19,389 bases of DNA. Source: UBA5158 sp040389045 (GTDB lineage Bacteria > Pseudomonadota > Gammaproteobacteria > DSM-16500). The stretch is from assembly GCA_040389045.1 (NCBI GenBank), contig JAZKAT010000062.1:1-19389 (forward strand). Direction: 5' to 3'. Positions within the stretch are counted from its first letter, which is position 1. Every line of letters begins with the position of its first letter. Shown here piece by piece: positions 6,418 to 13,804 of the stretch. The translations under genes were made by a program, and so were the position numbers. The notes beneath the pieces were generated by a model. That model worked only from the letters and a program-made list of their open reading frames with translations. It did not search any database and was not told the DNA's origin.

Positions 6418-6642
6418 ATGGCTACTTATTTTAGACGCAAAAAGTTTTGTTATTTCACCACCAATAAAATTGCTGAAGTGGATTACAAAGATATTAATTT
6501 ATTGAAAAAGTTTGTTACCGAAAGCGGCAAAATTGTTCCTAGCCGTATTACGGGCACCAAGGCGAAATTCCAACGCCAATTAGCAGCAGCGATTAAGCTG
6601 GCGCGCTTCTTGTCGTTATTACCTTATTGCGACAAGCATTAA
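6418..6642 (+). CDS. rpsR: 30S ribosomal protein S18
   Basis: This 74-residue protein contains the conserved RRKKFCYFTTNK, DYKDINLLKKFVTESGKIVP and SRITGTKAKFQRQLAAAIK segments that define S18. It pairs with S6 on the 30S platform. Full length for the family. It follows rpsF directly, without the priB gene that sits between them in Escherichia coli. Its Shine-Dalgarno is weak (TGCGAGAAC), in keeping with translational coupling to rpsF. Confidence 0.97.
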   Translation: MATYFRRKKFCYFTTNKIAEVDYKDINLLKKFVTESGKIVPSRITGTKAKFQRQLAAAIKLARFLSLLPYCDKH

Positions 6643-6652
6643 AATATAAACT

Positions 6653-7585
6653 ATGCTATTCCGGCGCTTTACAGATTTCATTTTGCGCGGCCGTACCCAG
6701 GCAATGGTGACGGCTTTCGTATTGGGGTTTATGCCGGTAATAGGATTAATTAGTAGCTTGATTGCAACCCTGGTCACGCTGCGTAAAGGAATGCAGGAAG
6801 GCGCGCTGGTTTTTATTGCCGCGGTGCTGCCGATTTTACTGGTGTTCTCGAGTGTGCCGCAAGCGGCAAGCCCGAGTACCTCAATTAGCGCGATTGATGT
6901 AGTCATCATGATTGCTACGATTAACGCGCTGGCATGGATATCAGCGGTAGTATTAGGCAAGACATCAAGCTGGAGTTTAGTGTTAGATGTCCTTGGTGTG
7001 CTAGGTGTAGTGACTGTCATAGTCTTACATCTTGCTTATCCAGACATGGCGGGATGGTGGCAGCAATGGTTAACAAATTACTTTGCTGGCGTTGGAGTTG
7101 CCACCGGGGGTGATGCGCACAGCCTAAGTGTCGTGCAGGGCATGACTTCTGAAATGAAATATTACGCGACTGGCATCGCCGGCATCATGTTTAGCTTTTA
7201 CGCCTTAGTCGATTTGCTGATAGGGCGCTGGTGGCAAGACACTATGTTTAATCCCGGCGGCTTGAGCAAAGAGTTAAAGGCGATACGATTAAGTAAAATC
7301 TGTGCCATCATTTTTTTAGTAGGCATCGTTTTTGCCTTTTCGCATGTAGTGATGATGCAAGATGCAATGCTGGTTTTGGGCATGGTTTTTGCATTGGCGG
7401 GTTTGAGTCTGATGCATTATGTCATCGCCGCGAAGCACATTAAATGGGGATGGGTGACATTGATTTATATACTACTCTCAATCGTTCCAGAGAGTATTGC
7501 GTTGTTTATAATAGCAGGGTTACTGGATTCGGTTTTTGATTTTCGAAAAAAGTTCAACGTACCAGGCAGCGGTTTAGTGGTTTAA
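6653..7585 (+). CDS. DUF2232-type multi-pass inner-membrane protein
   Basis: This 310-residue, very hydrophobic protein lies between rpsR and rplI, where many gammaproteobacteria carry a DUF2232 (YybS-like) membrane protein. About eight hydrophobic segments are visible, for example AMVTAFVLGFMPVIGLISSL, ALVFIAAVLPILLVFSSV, VLDVLGVLGVVTVIVLHLAY, ICAIIFLVGIVFAFSHVV and LVLGMVFALAGLSLMHYV. There is no cleavable signal peptide. The gene starts 10 nt after rpsR without a good ribosome site, so coupling is likely. The family resembles small-molecule transporter components, but the role is not established. Assignment rests on position and topology. Confidence 0.8.
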   Translation: MLFRRFTDFILRGRTQAMVTAFVLGFMPVIGLISSLIATLVTLRKGMQEGALVFIAAVLPILLVFSSVPQAASPSTSISAIDVVIMIATINALAWISAVVLGKTSSWSLVLDVLGVLGVVTVIVLHLAYPDMAGWWQQWLTNYFAGVGVATGGDAHSLSVVQGMTSEMKYYATGIAGIMFSFYALVDLLIGRWWQDTMFNPGGLSKELKAIRLSKICAIIFLVGIVFAFSHVVMMQDAMLVLGMVFALAGLSLMHYVIAAKHIKWGWVTLIYILLSIVPESIALFIIAGLLDSVFDFRKKFNVPGSGLVV

Positions 7586-7606
7586 TTAGTTAAAGTGAGG
7601 TGTACA

Positions 7607-8071
7607 GTGCAAGTTATATTAATGGAAAAAATTCGTAATCTGGGTTCGCTAGGTGACAAAGTGAATGTTAAAGCCGGCTATGGTCGTAATTATCTGATCC
7701 CAGAAGGCAAAGCAGTATTTGCTACTCCTGCGAACATCACAAAATTTGAAGCGAAACGCGCAGAACTGGAAAAAGTTGAAGCAGAACATTTGCAAGCTGC
7801 AGAAGACAAGAAGCAGGCAATTGAAGCATTGGGCGTAGTGACCATCCGGTCGAAATCCGGTGAAGAAGGCAAATTGTTTGGTTCAGTTGGCACCCGTGAT
7901 ATTGCAGATGCCATCACCGCCGCAGGCGTAGAAGTTGCAAAAAGTGAAATTGATTTACCAACCGGTGTGCTACGTATGACAGGTGACTATGATATTGTGC
8001 TGGAATTGCATAGTGATGTCACAGCAACAGTTAAAATCAGTATTGTTTCTGAAGGTAATACCGCGTCCTGA
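7607..8071 (+). CDS. rplI: 50S ribosomal protein L9
   Basis: The protein has 154 residues from the GTG at 7607, with GAGG 6 nt upstream. An earlier in-frame GTG at 7595 is rejected because it overlaps this ribosome site, and family members start MQVILxEK. The N-domain shows MEKIRNLGSLGDKVNVKAGY followed by GRNYLIPEGKAVFAT, then a long charged connecting helix (about residues 40-75) and the C-domain with SKSGEEGKLFGSVGTRDIAD. L9 binds 23S rRNA near the L1 stalk and helps keep the reading frame. Length and domain order are normal. It ends 6 bp before a REP-like palindrome. Confidence 0.96.
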   Translation: MQVILMEKIRNLGSLGDKVNVKAGYGRNYLIPEGKAVFATPANITKFEAKRAELEKVEAEHLQAAEDKKQAIEALGVVTIRSKSGEEGKLFGSVGTRDIADAITAAGVEVAKSEIDLPTGVLRMTGDYDIVLELHSDVTATVKISIVSEGNTAS

Positions 8072-8077
8072 TCTACT

Positions 8078-8115
8078 GTTATCCTCGCGTGGGCGTCCGC
8101 CTGCGCGGGAATGAC
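8078..8115. repeat. REP-like imperfect palindrome after rplI
   Basis: GTTATCC..CGCG on the left pairs imperfectly with CGCGGGAATGAC on the right. The sequence matches the family of CATTCCCGC..GCGGGAATG palindromes also seen at 10759-10784 and 18092-18114. It sits in the gap between rplI and dnaB and could act as a weak terminator or mRNA-stabilising hairpin; no T-run follows. Confidence 0.7.
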
Positions 8116-8173
8116 AAAGTATTCTTAATATGCGAAAATCCCCTATCACTTGTCACCTTGCAGACTCGCCATT

Positions 8174-9556
8174 ATGGATACCCAGGCCCCTACCAAACGC
8201 TACAAATCTAAAACCTCTTCCCAAGATATAAAAGTACCCCCACATTCCATCGAAGCTGAGCAATCCGTCTTAGGCGGCTTAATGCTGGATAACCGCGCCT
8301 GGGACCAAATTGCCGATAGAGTGCGTGAACAAGACTTTTATCGTTTCGATCACCGACTCATTTATCGCGTGATGGCCAAACTCTCAGGACAAAACCAGCC
8401 ACTAGATGTTTTAACAGTGGCTGAAGCATTACGAGAAATTGCTGAGCTGGAAAACGCCGGGGGTGAAATTTATTTATTCGAGTTAGCCAACAACACACCT
8501 AGCGCGGCAAATATTAGCGCTTATGCGGATATTGTCCGCGAACGCTCGGTGTTACGCCAATTAATTTCCGCCGCCCACGATATCGCGGAAAATGCTTTCA
8601 ATTCACAAGGCCGCAGCAGTACCGAATTATTAGATATCGCTGAACGCCATGTATTTGCGATCACTGAACAGGGCGCCCGTATTGGTGGCCCGGTCAACAT
8701 TAATGAATTTTTAGCGAAAACCATGAAACGCATAGACACGCTGTTTCATTCAAAAGACCCAATTACCGGAGTAGCAACCGGTTATCATGATTTTGATAGC
8801 AAAACTTCAGGCTTGCAACCTTCTGATCTCATCATTATTGCGGGTCGTCCCTCTATGGGCAAAACGACTTTTGCCATGAATATCGCCGAAAACGTCGTCA
8901 TCAAAAGCAAAGCGCCGGTACTCATTTTCAGTATGGAAATGCCCGGTGAATCATTGGTGATGCGCTTGCTGTCGTCACTGTGCCGTATTGATCAATTACG
9001 GATTCGAACCGGTAAACTTGAAGATGAAGATTGGCCACGCATCAGTTCTACTGTTGCCATGTTATCCGAATCACTCTTATTTATTGATGATTCACCCGCG
9101 TTAAGTCCCGCTGAAGTACGCGCCCGTGCCCGCCGTCTGGTGAAAGAGCAGGGCAGTATAGGCTTGATCGTCATTGATTATTTACAATTAATGCAGGTGC
9201 CAGGTTACAGTGAAAACCGCACGGCGGAAATTTCAGAAATTTCACGCTCGCTAAAAAGTTTAGCGAAAGAATTAAAAGTCCCAGTGGTTGCCTTGTCACA
9301 ATTAAATCGTGGCCTGGAACAACGCGCGGATAAAAGACCGGTGATGTCTGATTTACGTGAATCGGGCGCTATTGAACAGGACGCGGATTTGATTGTGTTT
9401 ATCTATCGCGATGAAGTTTATAATGAAAGTACACCAGACAAAGGTACCGCCGAAATCATTATCGCCAAACAGCGTAATGGTCCAATAGGAAAAGTCCATT
9501 TGACCTTCCTGGGACAATTTACCCGGTTTGAAAATTTTACCCGTAACCCCTATTGA
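8174..9556 (+). CDS. dnaB: Replicative DNA helicase DnaB
   Basis: The protein has 460 residues from ATG 8174. An in-frame TTG at 8150 adds eight residues that do not fit the family and has no better ribosome site. The N-terminal collar domain begins at about 24 (KVPPHSIEAEQSVLGGLMLD), followed by a linker helix and the RecA-like ATPase. Visible motifs are Walker A GRPSMGKTT (Lys230), the Walker B region LIVIDYLQLM (Asp335), the SQLNRGLEQR arginine region, and DLRESGAIEQDADLIVFIYR. DnaB is the hexameric 5'-3' helicase that unwinds DNA at the fork and recruits primase. There is no intein or insertion. alr follows after 7 nt. Confidence 0.97.
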   Translation: MDTQAPTKRYKSKTSSQDIKVPPHSIEAEQSVLGGLMLDNRAWDQIADRVREQDFYRFDHRLIYRVMAKLSGQNQPLDVLTVAEALREIAELENAGGEIYLFELANNTPSAANISAYADIVRERSVLRQLISAAHDIAENAFNSQGRSSTELLDIAERHVFAITEQGARIGGPVNINEFLAKTMKRIDTLFHSKDPITGVATGYHDFDSKTSGLQPSDLIIIAGRPSMGKTTFAMNIAENVVIKSKAPVLIFSMEMPGESLVMRLLSSLCRIDQLRIRTGKLEDEDWPRISSTVAMLSESLLFIDDSPALSPAEVRARARRLVKEQGSIGLIVIDYLQLMQVPGYSENRTAEISEISRSLKSLAKELKVPVVALSQLNRGLEQRADKRPVMSDLRESGAIEQDADLIVFIYRDEVYNESTPDKGTAEIIIAKQRNGPIGKVHLTFLGQFTRFENFTRNPY

Positions 9557-9563
9557 GTTTGCC

Positions 9564-10703
9564 ATGAGCCGACCTGCGCAAATCACCATTAACTTAACCG
9601 CCTTACGGCACAATGTGACGCAGATACGGCGTATGTCACCGACCGCCAAAGTGTTAGCGATGGTAAAATCCAATGCTTATGGTCATGGTATAGAACGTAT
9701 CGCCAAAGCGTTAACGGAAGTTGAAGCCTTTGGGGTGGCGTCCGCGGAAGAAGGCATGTTGCTGCGTAGCGCGGGCATTACCAAACCCATTTGTTTGATG
9801 GAAGGTTTGTTTCATGCTAATGAATTGCCGCAGGCTATCGCGCAAGATTTTACGTTAATCGTACATCAACTTCAGCAAATTGAAATGCTGGAACAATATC
9901 CGGATTACCAGCACCAATTATCCGTCTGGTTGAAAATAGATACCGGCATGCATAGGCTAGGTTTCAAGCCACAACAAGCGGCGACTATGCATCAACGTTT
10001 ACAACAATGCGCACTGGTGAAAAAACCCATAGGACTCATGACGCATTTCGCCAATGCGGATGCCAATGATCGCGCCCATACTCTGCAACAAATTGAAATT
10101 TTTAATCAAGTGACCGCGGGTCTTGAAGGCCCACGCAGTCTGGCGAATTCGGCGGGTATTATCGCCTGGCCTTCCGCGCATGCGGATTGGATACGTCCGG
10201 GTATTATGCTTTATGGTGCATCACCTTTGCGTGGCCACCGCGGCGTGGAACACAATTTGTATCCGGTCATGTCGTTGACGTCGGAATTGATTGCGGTACA
10301 TGAGTTAACGAAAGGTGAACTCATAGGTTACGGTGGCATTTGGAGTTGTCCGGAAGATATGCGTATCGGTGTGGTGGGTATTGGTTATGGTGATGGTTAT
10401 CCACACCACGTTAAATCCGGTGCGCCGGTGTTTGTTAATGCGCGGCCTTGTCCCTTGATAGGCCGGGTAGCGATGGATATGTTGACCGTTGATTTACGCA
10501 CGCAACCGGAGGCCAAAGTGGGTGACCCTGTATTACTATGGGGGCCGGGCTTACCAGTTGAAGTAATTGCTGAATATAGTGAAACTACGGCTTATGAATT
10601 ATTAACGCGGATTACGCAGCGGGTGCGGGTTGTGGTTACTACAGATGAAGCGCTGACTTTTAATGCTGAAACAATTTCGCCGTTGCCCTTGGTGGAAAAT
10701 TAA
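9564..10703 (+). CDS. alr: Alanine racemase
   Basis: The protein has 379 residues from ATG 9564; the alternative upstream start lies inside dnaB. It is a fold-type III PLP enzyme converting L-alanine to D-alanine for peptidoglycan. The PLP lysine is Lys35 in AMVKSNAYGHG, the barrel shows KIDTGMHRLGF and THFANAD, and the second catalytic base is Tyr256 in GYGGIW. YGDGYP and GRVAMDMLTVDL are the other conserved C-domain segments. Length is normal. The dnaB-alr order is common in gammaproteobacteria. The gene ends 5 bp before the composite repeat that separates it from converging radA. Confidence 0.96.
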   Translation: MSRPAQITINLTALRHNVTQIRRMSPTAKVLAMVKSNAYGHGIERIAKALTEVEAFGVASAEEGMLLRSAGITKPICLMEGLFHANELPQAIAQDFTLIVHQLQQIEMLEQYPDYQHQLSVWLKIDTGMHRLGFKPQQAATMHQRLQQCALVKKPIGLMTHFANADANDRAHTLQQIEIFNQVTAGLEGPRSLANSAGIIAWPSAHADWIRPGIMLYGASPLRGHRGVEHNLYPVMSLTSELIAVHELTKGELIGYGGIWSCPEDMRIGVVGIGYGDGYPHHVKSGAPVFVNARPCPLIGRVAMDMLTVDLRTQPEAKVGDPVLLWGPGLPVEVIAEYSETTAYELLTRITQRVRVVVTTDEALTFNAETISPLPLVEN

Positions 10704-10708
10704 TTTTA

Positions 10709-10784
10709 AAAACTGTTGGGCTTCGCTGTGCTCAGCCAAACCTACGATATACCACACTGTCATTCCCGCCTACGCGGGAATGAC
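10709..10784 (+). repeat. Composite palindromic repeat, copy A
   Basis: There are two parts. Part one, AAAACTGTTGGGCTTCG... CTCAGCC, forms an imperfect hairpin. Part two, 10759-10784, is a perfect 11-bp inverted repeat, GTCATTCCCGC/GCGGGAATGAC, with a CTAC loop. A second copy of the whole unit lies inverted at 18092-18163; by eye about 85% of positions match. It lies between convergent alr and radA. The radA stop codon falls inside part two, so the palindrome supplies the last residues (VIPA) of RadA. Confidence 0.8.
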
Positions 10785-12164
10785 CGGAGTGGGTTTCACC
10801 GCCAAACTCTTAAAATGCTCCACCGCCTCCCCCAACGTCTGCGCGGCGCAAATTTCTAACTGTCCCACCATTTTATCTTTCGGCGCATTTGCCGCGGGCA
10901 CTATCGCTTTTTTAAAACCATGCTTCGCCGCTTCGCGTAATCTTTCCTGCCCATTTTGCACCGGTCGGATTTCCCCCGCCAAACCGACTTCACCAAACAC
11001 CAGCACATCCGCTGGCAACGGTTGATTTCGCATACTTGATAACACCGCTAACAATAACGCCAGATCAGCGCCCGTTTCCGTAATACGCACGCCACCTACC
11101 GCATTCACAAAAACATCTTGATCATAAGTCGTAATCCCCGCATGCCTATGCAACACCGCCAGCAACATCGCTAACCGCGGTGATTCCAACCCTACACAAA
11201 CCCGCCGTGGATTGGCCATATGACTTTGATCAACCAGCGCTTGCACTTCCACCAGCAAAGGCCGCGTGCCTTCCTGCGTCGCCATAATCACACTGCCCGC
11301 CACCGGCTGTGCGTAACGCGATAAAAAAATCGCCGAAGGATTACTGACTTCGCGCAAGCCCTTATCCGTCATGGCAAAAATACCTAATTCATTGACCGCG
11401 CCAAAACGATTTTTTACCGCGCGAATGACGCGATAACGACTGTCTTGATCACCTTCAAAATACAACACGGTATCCACCATGTGCTCAAGCACGCGGGGCC
11501 CCGCCAGCGTCCCTTCCTTAGTAACATGCCCCACCAGAAACAAAGTCGTGTCAGATTGTTTGGCAAAGGTCACCAACTGTGCCGCGCTTTCGCGCACCTG
11601 ACCAACAGAGCCGGGCGCTGATTGCAGCAAATCTGTGTGCATAGTCTGAATGGAATCCACTACTAACACCCGCGGCGTTTCTTTATGCGCTAATTTTAAA
11701 ATCCGTTCAATTTGCGTGTCAGCGAGTAATAATAAATTCTTTTCCGGCAAACCCAGACGGCGCGCGCGCAAAGTGACTTGTTGCAATGATTCTTCACCCG
11801 TCACATATAAAACTTTCATGTGCTGACTTAAATTACAAACGGCTTGCAATAACAATGTTGATTTACCAATACCTGGATCACCACCAATCAAAACCGCGGA
11901 CCCCACAATCAAACCACCACCTAACACTCTATCCAATTCTTGCAAGCCAGCCGATAGCCTGGTGGTTTCGCCCAGCGTGACATCCGCCATTGACGTGATG
12001 GCAGGTTCGCCCGTGGCGTAACCCTGGTAGCGAGCTTGGGTAGCCACTTGCACAGTTTCTTCAACCAAAGTGTTCCAGGCGCCGCAGGCCAAACATTGAC
12101 CTGACCACTTTGGATAATTGGCCCCACAGTGCTGACAGGCATGTACGCTTTTGGTTTTACCCAT
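10770..12164 (-). CDS. radA: DNA repair protein RadA (Sms)
   Basis: This 464-residue protein has an N-terminal C4 zinc finger (Cys10, Cys13, Cys24, Cys27), a RecA-like ATPase with Walker A GGDPGIGKST (Lys101), VLVVDSIQTMH as Walker B, the RadA-specific KNRFG motif near residue 250, and a C-terminal Lon-like domain (GGVRITETGADLALLLAVLS, VFGEVGLAGEIRPV). RadA promotes branch migration in recombinational repair. The start has GGGAG about 8 nt upstream. The last codons lie in a REP-like palindrome, so the C-terminus (KPTPVIPA) is slightly extended by repeat sequence. It converges on alr. Confidence 0.96.
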   Translation of the reverse strand: MGKTKSVHACQHCGANYPKWSGQCLACGAWNTLVEETVQVATQARYQGYATGEPAITSMADVTLGETTRLSAGLQELDRVLGGGLIVGSAVLIGGDPGIGKSTLLLQAVCNLSQHMKVLYVTGEESLQQVTLRARRLGLPEKNLLLLADTQIERILKLAHKETPRVLVVDSIQTMHTDLLQSAPGSVGQVRESAAQLVTFAKQSDTTLFLVGHVTKEGTLAGPRVLEHMVDTVLYFEGDQDSRYRVIRAVKNRFGAVNELGIFAMTDKGLREVSNPSAIFLSRYAQPVAGSVIMATQEGTRPLLVEVQALVDQSHMANPRRVCVGLESPRLAMLLAVLHRHAGITTYDQDVFVNAVGGVRITETGADLALLLAVLSSMRNQPLPADVLVFGEVGLAGEIRPVQNGQERLREAAKHGFKKAIVPAANAPKDKMVGQLEICAAQTLGEAVEHFKSLAVKPTPVIPA

Positions 12165-12195
12165 GTGGCAAGCTCCCGATTGGTGTTAGTGAATG

Positions 12196-12201
12196 ATTAT
12201 A
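12196..12201 (-). promoter_or_regulatory. Candidate -10 element of radA
   Basis: On the minus strand a perfect TATAAT lies 31 bp before the radA start codon. The matching -35 (TTTCCC with a 17-bp spacer) is poor, so the promoter may need an activator or be weak. Confidence 0.4.
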
Positions 12202-12265
12202 GGTCTTGAAAATGACCCGGGAAAGCATTTGTTCGTATTGTTATTCCCTTGATTTATAAGCCATT

Positions 12266-12295
12266 TTGATAGCACAACCCAAAAAGAGCTATAAT
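12266..12295 (+). promoter_or_regulatory. Strong sigma70-like promoter of the effector-like gene pair
   Basis: TTGATA (12266-12271) and a perfect TATAAT (12290-12295) are 18 bp apart. The expected start of transcription near 12302 gives a short leader of about 25 nt, with GGAG at 12317-12320 and ATG at 12327. Confidence 0.7.
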
Positions 12296-12326
12296 TGTAC
12301 AAAAGGGATATCAAAAGGAGCGATTT

Positions 12327-13745
12327 ATGATGACTCCAACTGAAAAGATTAGCAGCAGATTGTTAACCCACCGCGATGCCTTAATAAAAATAGGCGATGA
12401 ATTTGGCGAGGCCGGTAATCAATATGTGATTAGGGCAGGGGTCTGGCTGCGCCCCGTGATTACGGATTTTATTCAAATGGTGCAAGACCGTTATGATAGC
12501 ATTTCCAGCTATGCTGAAACCAATTCCACCATTCAAAAAGAAATTGTTCATGCCTCGGATGAATTTTTTGATAATGCGGTAGAAACGCTTTTAAGAGTTT
12601 ATCCAACACCAGTGCGTAGTAGAGTAAGAGGTATTACCAGTCAAATCCGCAATGAAATGGCTATTTTACGTATTGATACCAAAGCCGTAGTGGAAGAAAA
12701 ATTAATTAGGGATGCCAGTAAATTTGTCAGCCACGATACCGACTGGCAAAAGAAAATTGTCGCAATCAATAATGATCCGGCGCAATTTAAAGTTTTTCTG
12801 GAAAGCCAAAAACCCTATCGCAGCGCGGCTGCCTATATTCTATTTAATAATGTCATGCTGACCGATGCGGAGCATTCCGCGAATTTTTATAAATTAGCTA
12901 TGCAAAGTGCGAATCAACGCATTCGCAATACCGCAACGCAAACCCTCAGGGAAAATGAAATTACCAATAATAATTTTTTAAATCATGAAGCAATCAGTAC
13001 GCAAACTTATCAGGGCCATACACCAGAAAATTATTTTGATGCTTTTAGACGTTACTGGTTGTCATTGCCTGCCGGCAATTTGTTGTTTGCTATGGCGGTC
13101 AAGAAATTACTGGACGATCAGGCATTGTTGGAACATGTAATTCGTTATCGTGTCGATGTTAAGGAATTATTATTTAATTGTTTGCCCACGACTGAATTAC
13201 GCAGACAAGCTATCCAATTTATTTTAAAAAGTGATTATCTCGATTCGCGCTGCATTTCCCGTTTGTATGATGAATTGCCGGAAGGAACTAAAGTCAGTAG
13301 TCGCGTCGATGCCGCTTTTTACGGTGTACAAAAATATCTTTCGCAACCCCCAGGTTTAAACACCGACCATATTGAATGGGATAATTCAAAACAAAAAATT
13401 CGTGCTGAAACTTTCCAAAAAATACTGAGTTACTATGCTAAAGCTTCTCCTTTTATAAAAAAAGTTATTGTTTACGCCTTATTATTATGCGAAGGCAAAA
13501 AGCTTCAGTCGCAGGTTTACCGCATCATGGGGTATTCACAGTTAGAAGTAGCCAAGAAAACCTTGCGTGATTCAATACGTTTTGACGCGGAACGGATGAA
13601 AATTGATTTCAACCAAATAAACGAAGATGTCATTCACACTATAATCAAAAACACTAACGCTAAAAAAACCTTTGAGAGCGGAGTTTATGTGAAAGCTTTG
13701 GATAAGCTAGGCAAGTTGATACCCAGTTCCCAAGAAATTATTTAA
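12327..13745 (+). CDS. Unrecognised 472-residue helical protein upstream of the RhoGEF-like gene
   Basis: Translation starts at ATG 12327 (or the adjacent ATG 12330), with GGAG 6 nt upstream. The protein appears almost entirely alpha-helical, without signal peptide, membrane segment or any family motif I recognise. Hydrophobic/charged helix pairs recur, such as AAAYILFNNVMLTDAEHSAN, FYKLAMQSANQRIRNTATQT, LLFNCLPTTELRRQAIQFIL and FIKKVIVYALLLCEGKKL, which would suit an alpha-solenoid (HEAT- or TPR-like). The stop is 59 bp from the start of the giant downstream gene on the same strand, with no terminator other than a REP-like hairpin, so the two probably share the promoter at 12266-12295. A chaperone, partner or second effector are all possible; none is shown by the sequence. 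Confidence 0.7.
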   Translation: MMTPTEKISSRLLTHRDALIKIGDEFGEAGNQYVIRAGVWLRPVITDFIQMVQDRYDSISSYAETNSTIQKEIVHASDEFFDNAVETLLRVYPTPVRSRVRGITSQIRNEMAILRIDTKAVVEEKLIRDASKFVSHDTDWQKKIVAINNDPAQFKVFLESQKPYRSAAAYILFNNVMLTDAEHSANFYKLAMQSANQRIRNTATQTLRENEITNNNFLNHEAISTQTYQGHTPENYFDAFRRYWLSLPAGNLLFAMAVKKLLDDQALLEHVIRYRVDVKELLFNCLPTTELRRQAIQFILKSDYLDSRCISRLYDELPEGTKVSSRVDAAFYGVQKYLSQPPGLNTDHIEWDNSKQKIRAETFQKILSYYAKASPFIKKVIVYALLLCEGKKLQSQVYRIMGYSQLEVAKKTLRDSIRFDAERMKIDFNQINEDVIHTIIKNTNAKKTFESGVYVKALDKLGKLIPSSQEII

Positions 13746-13783
13746 GCCTTGTGCCATGCCAGCACACGCTGGCATCCAGGCTT
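13744..13783. repeat. REP-like double-stem palindrome between the two large genes
   Basis: An inner perfect stem ATGCCAGC/GCTGGCAT with an ACAC loop (13756-13775) is enclosed by an outer stem AAGCCT/AGGCTT (13744-13749 with 13778-13783). It overlaps the stop codon of the upstream gene and ends 9 bp before the Shine-Dalgarno of the next. No T-run follows, so attenuation or mRNA protection is more likely than full termination. Confidence 0.7.
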
Positions 13784-13804
13784 ATTTATAACAAAGGTGA
13801 ATTA

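Noticed and set aside
6619..7020. Minus-strand frame of 133 codons
   Set aside because: Antisense shadow of the hydrophobic DUF2232 gene; no ribosome site or family features.
10663..11025. Plus-strand frame of 120 codons
   Set aside because: It starts inside alr, crosses the repeat and runs antisense to radA; the composition is that of a shadow frame.
13751..13804. Upstream GTG start that would add 18 residues to the RhoGEF-like protein
   Set aside because: These codons lie in a double-stem REP-like palindrome, and a proper ribosome site (AAAGGTGA) precedes the ATG at 13805.
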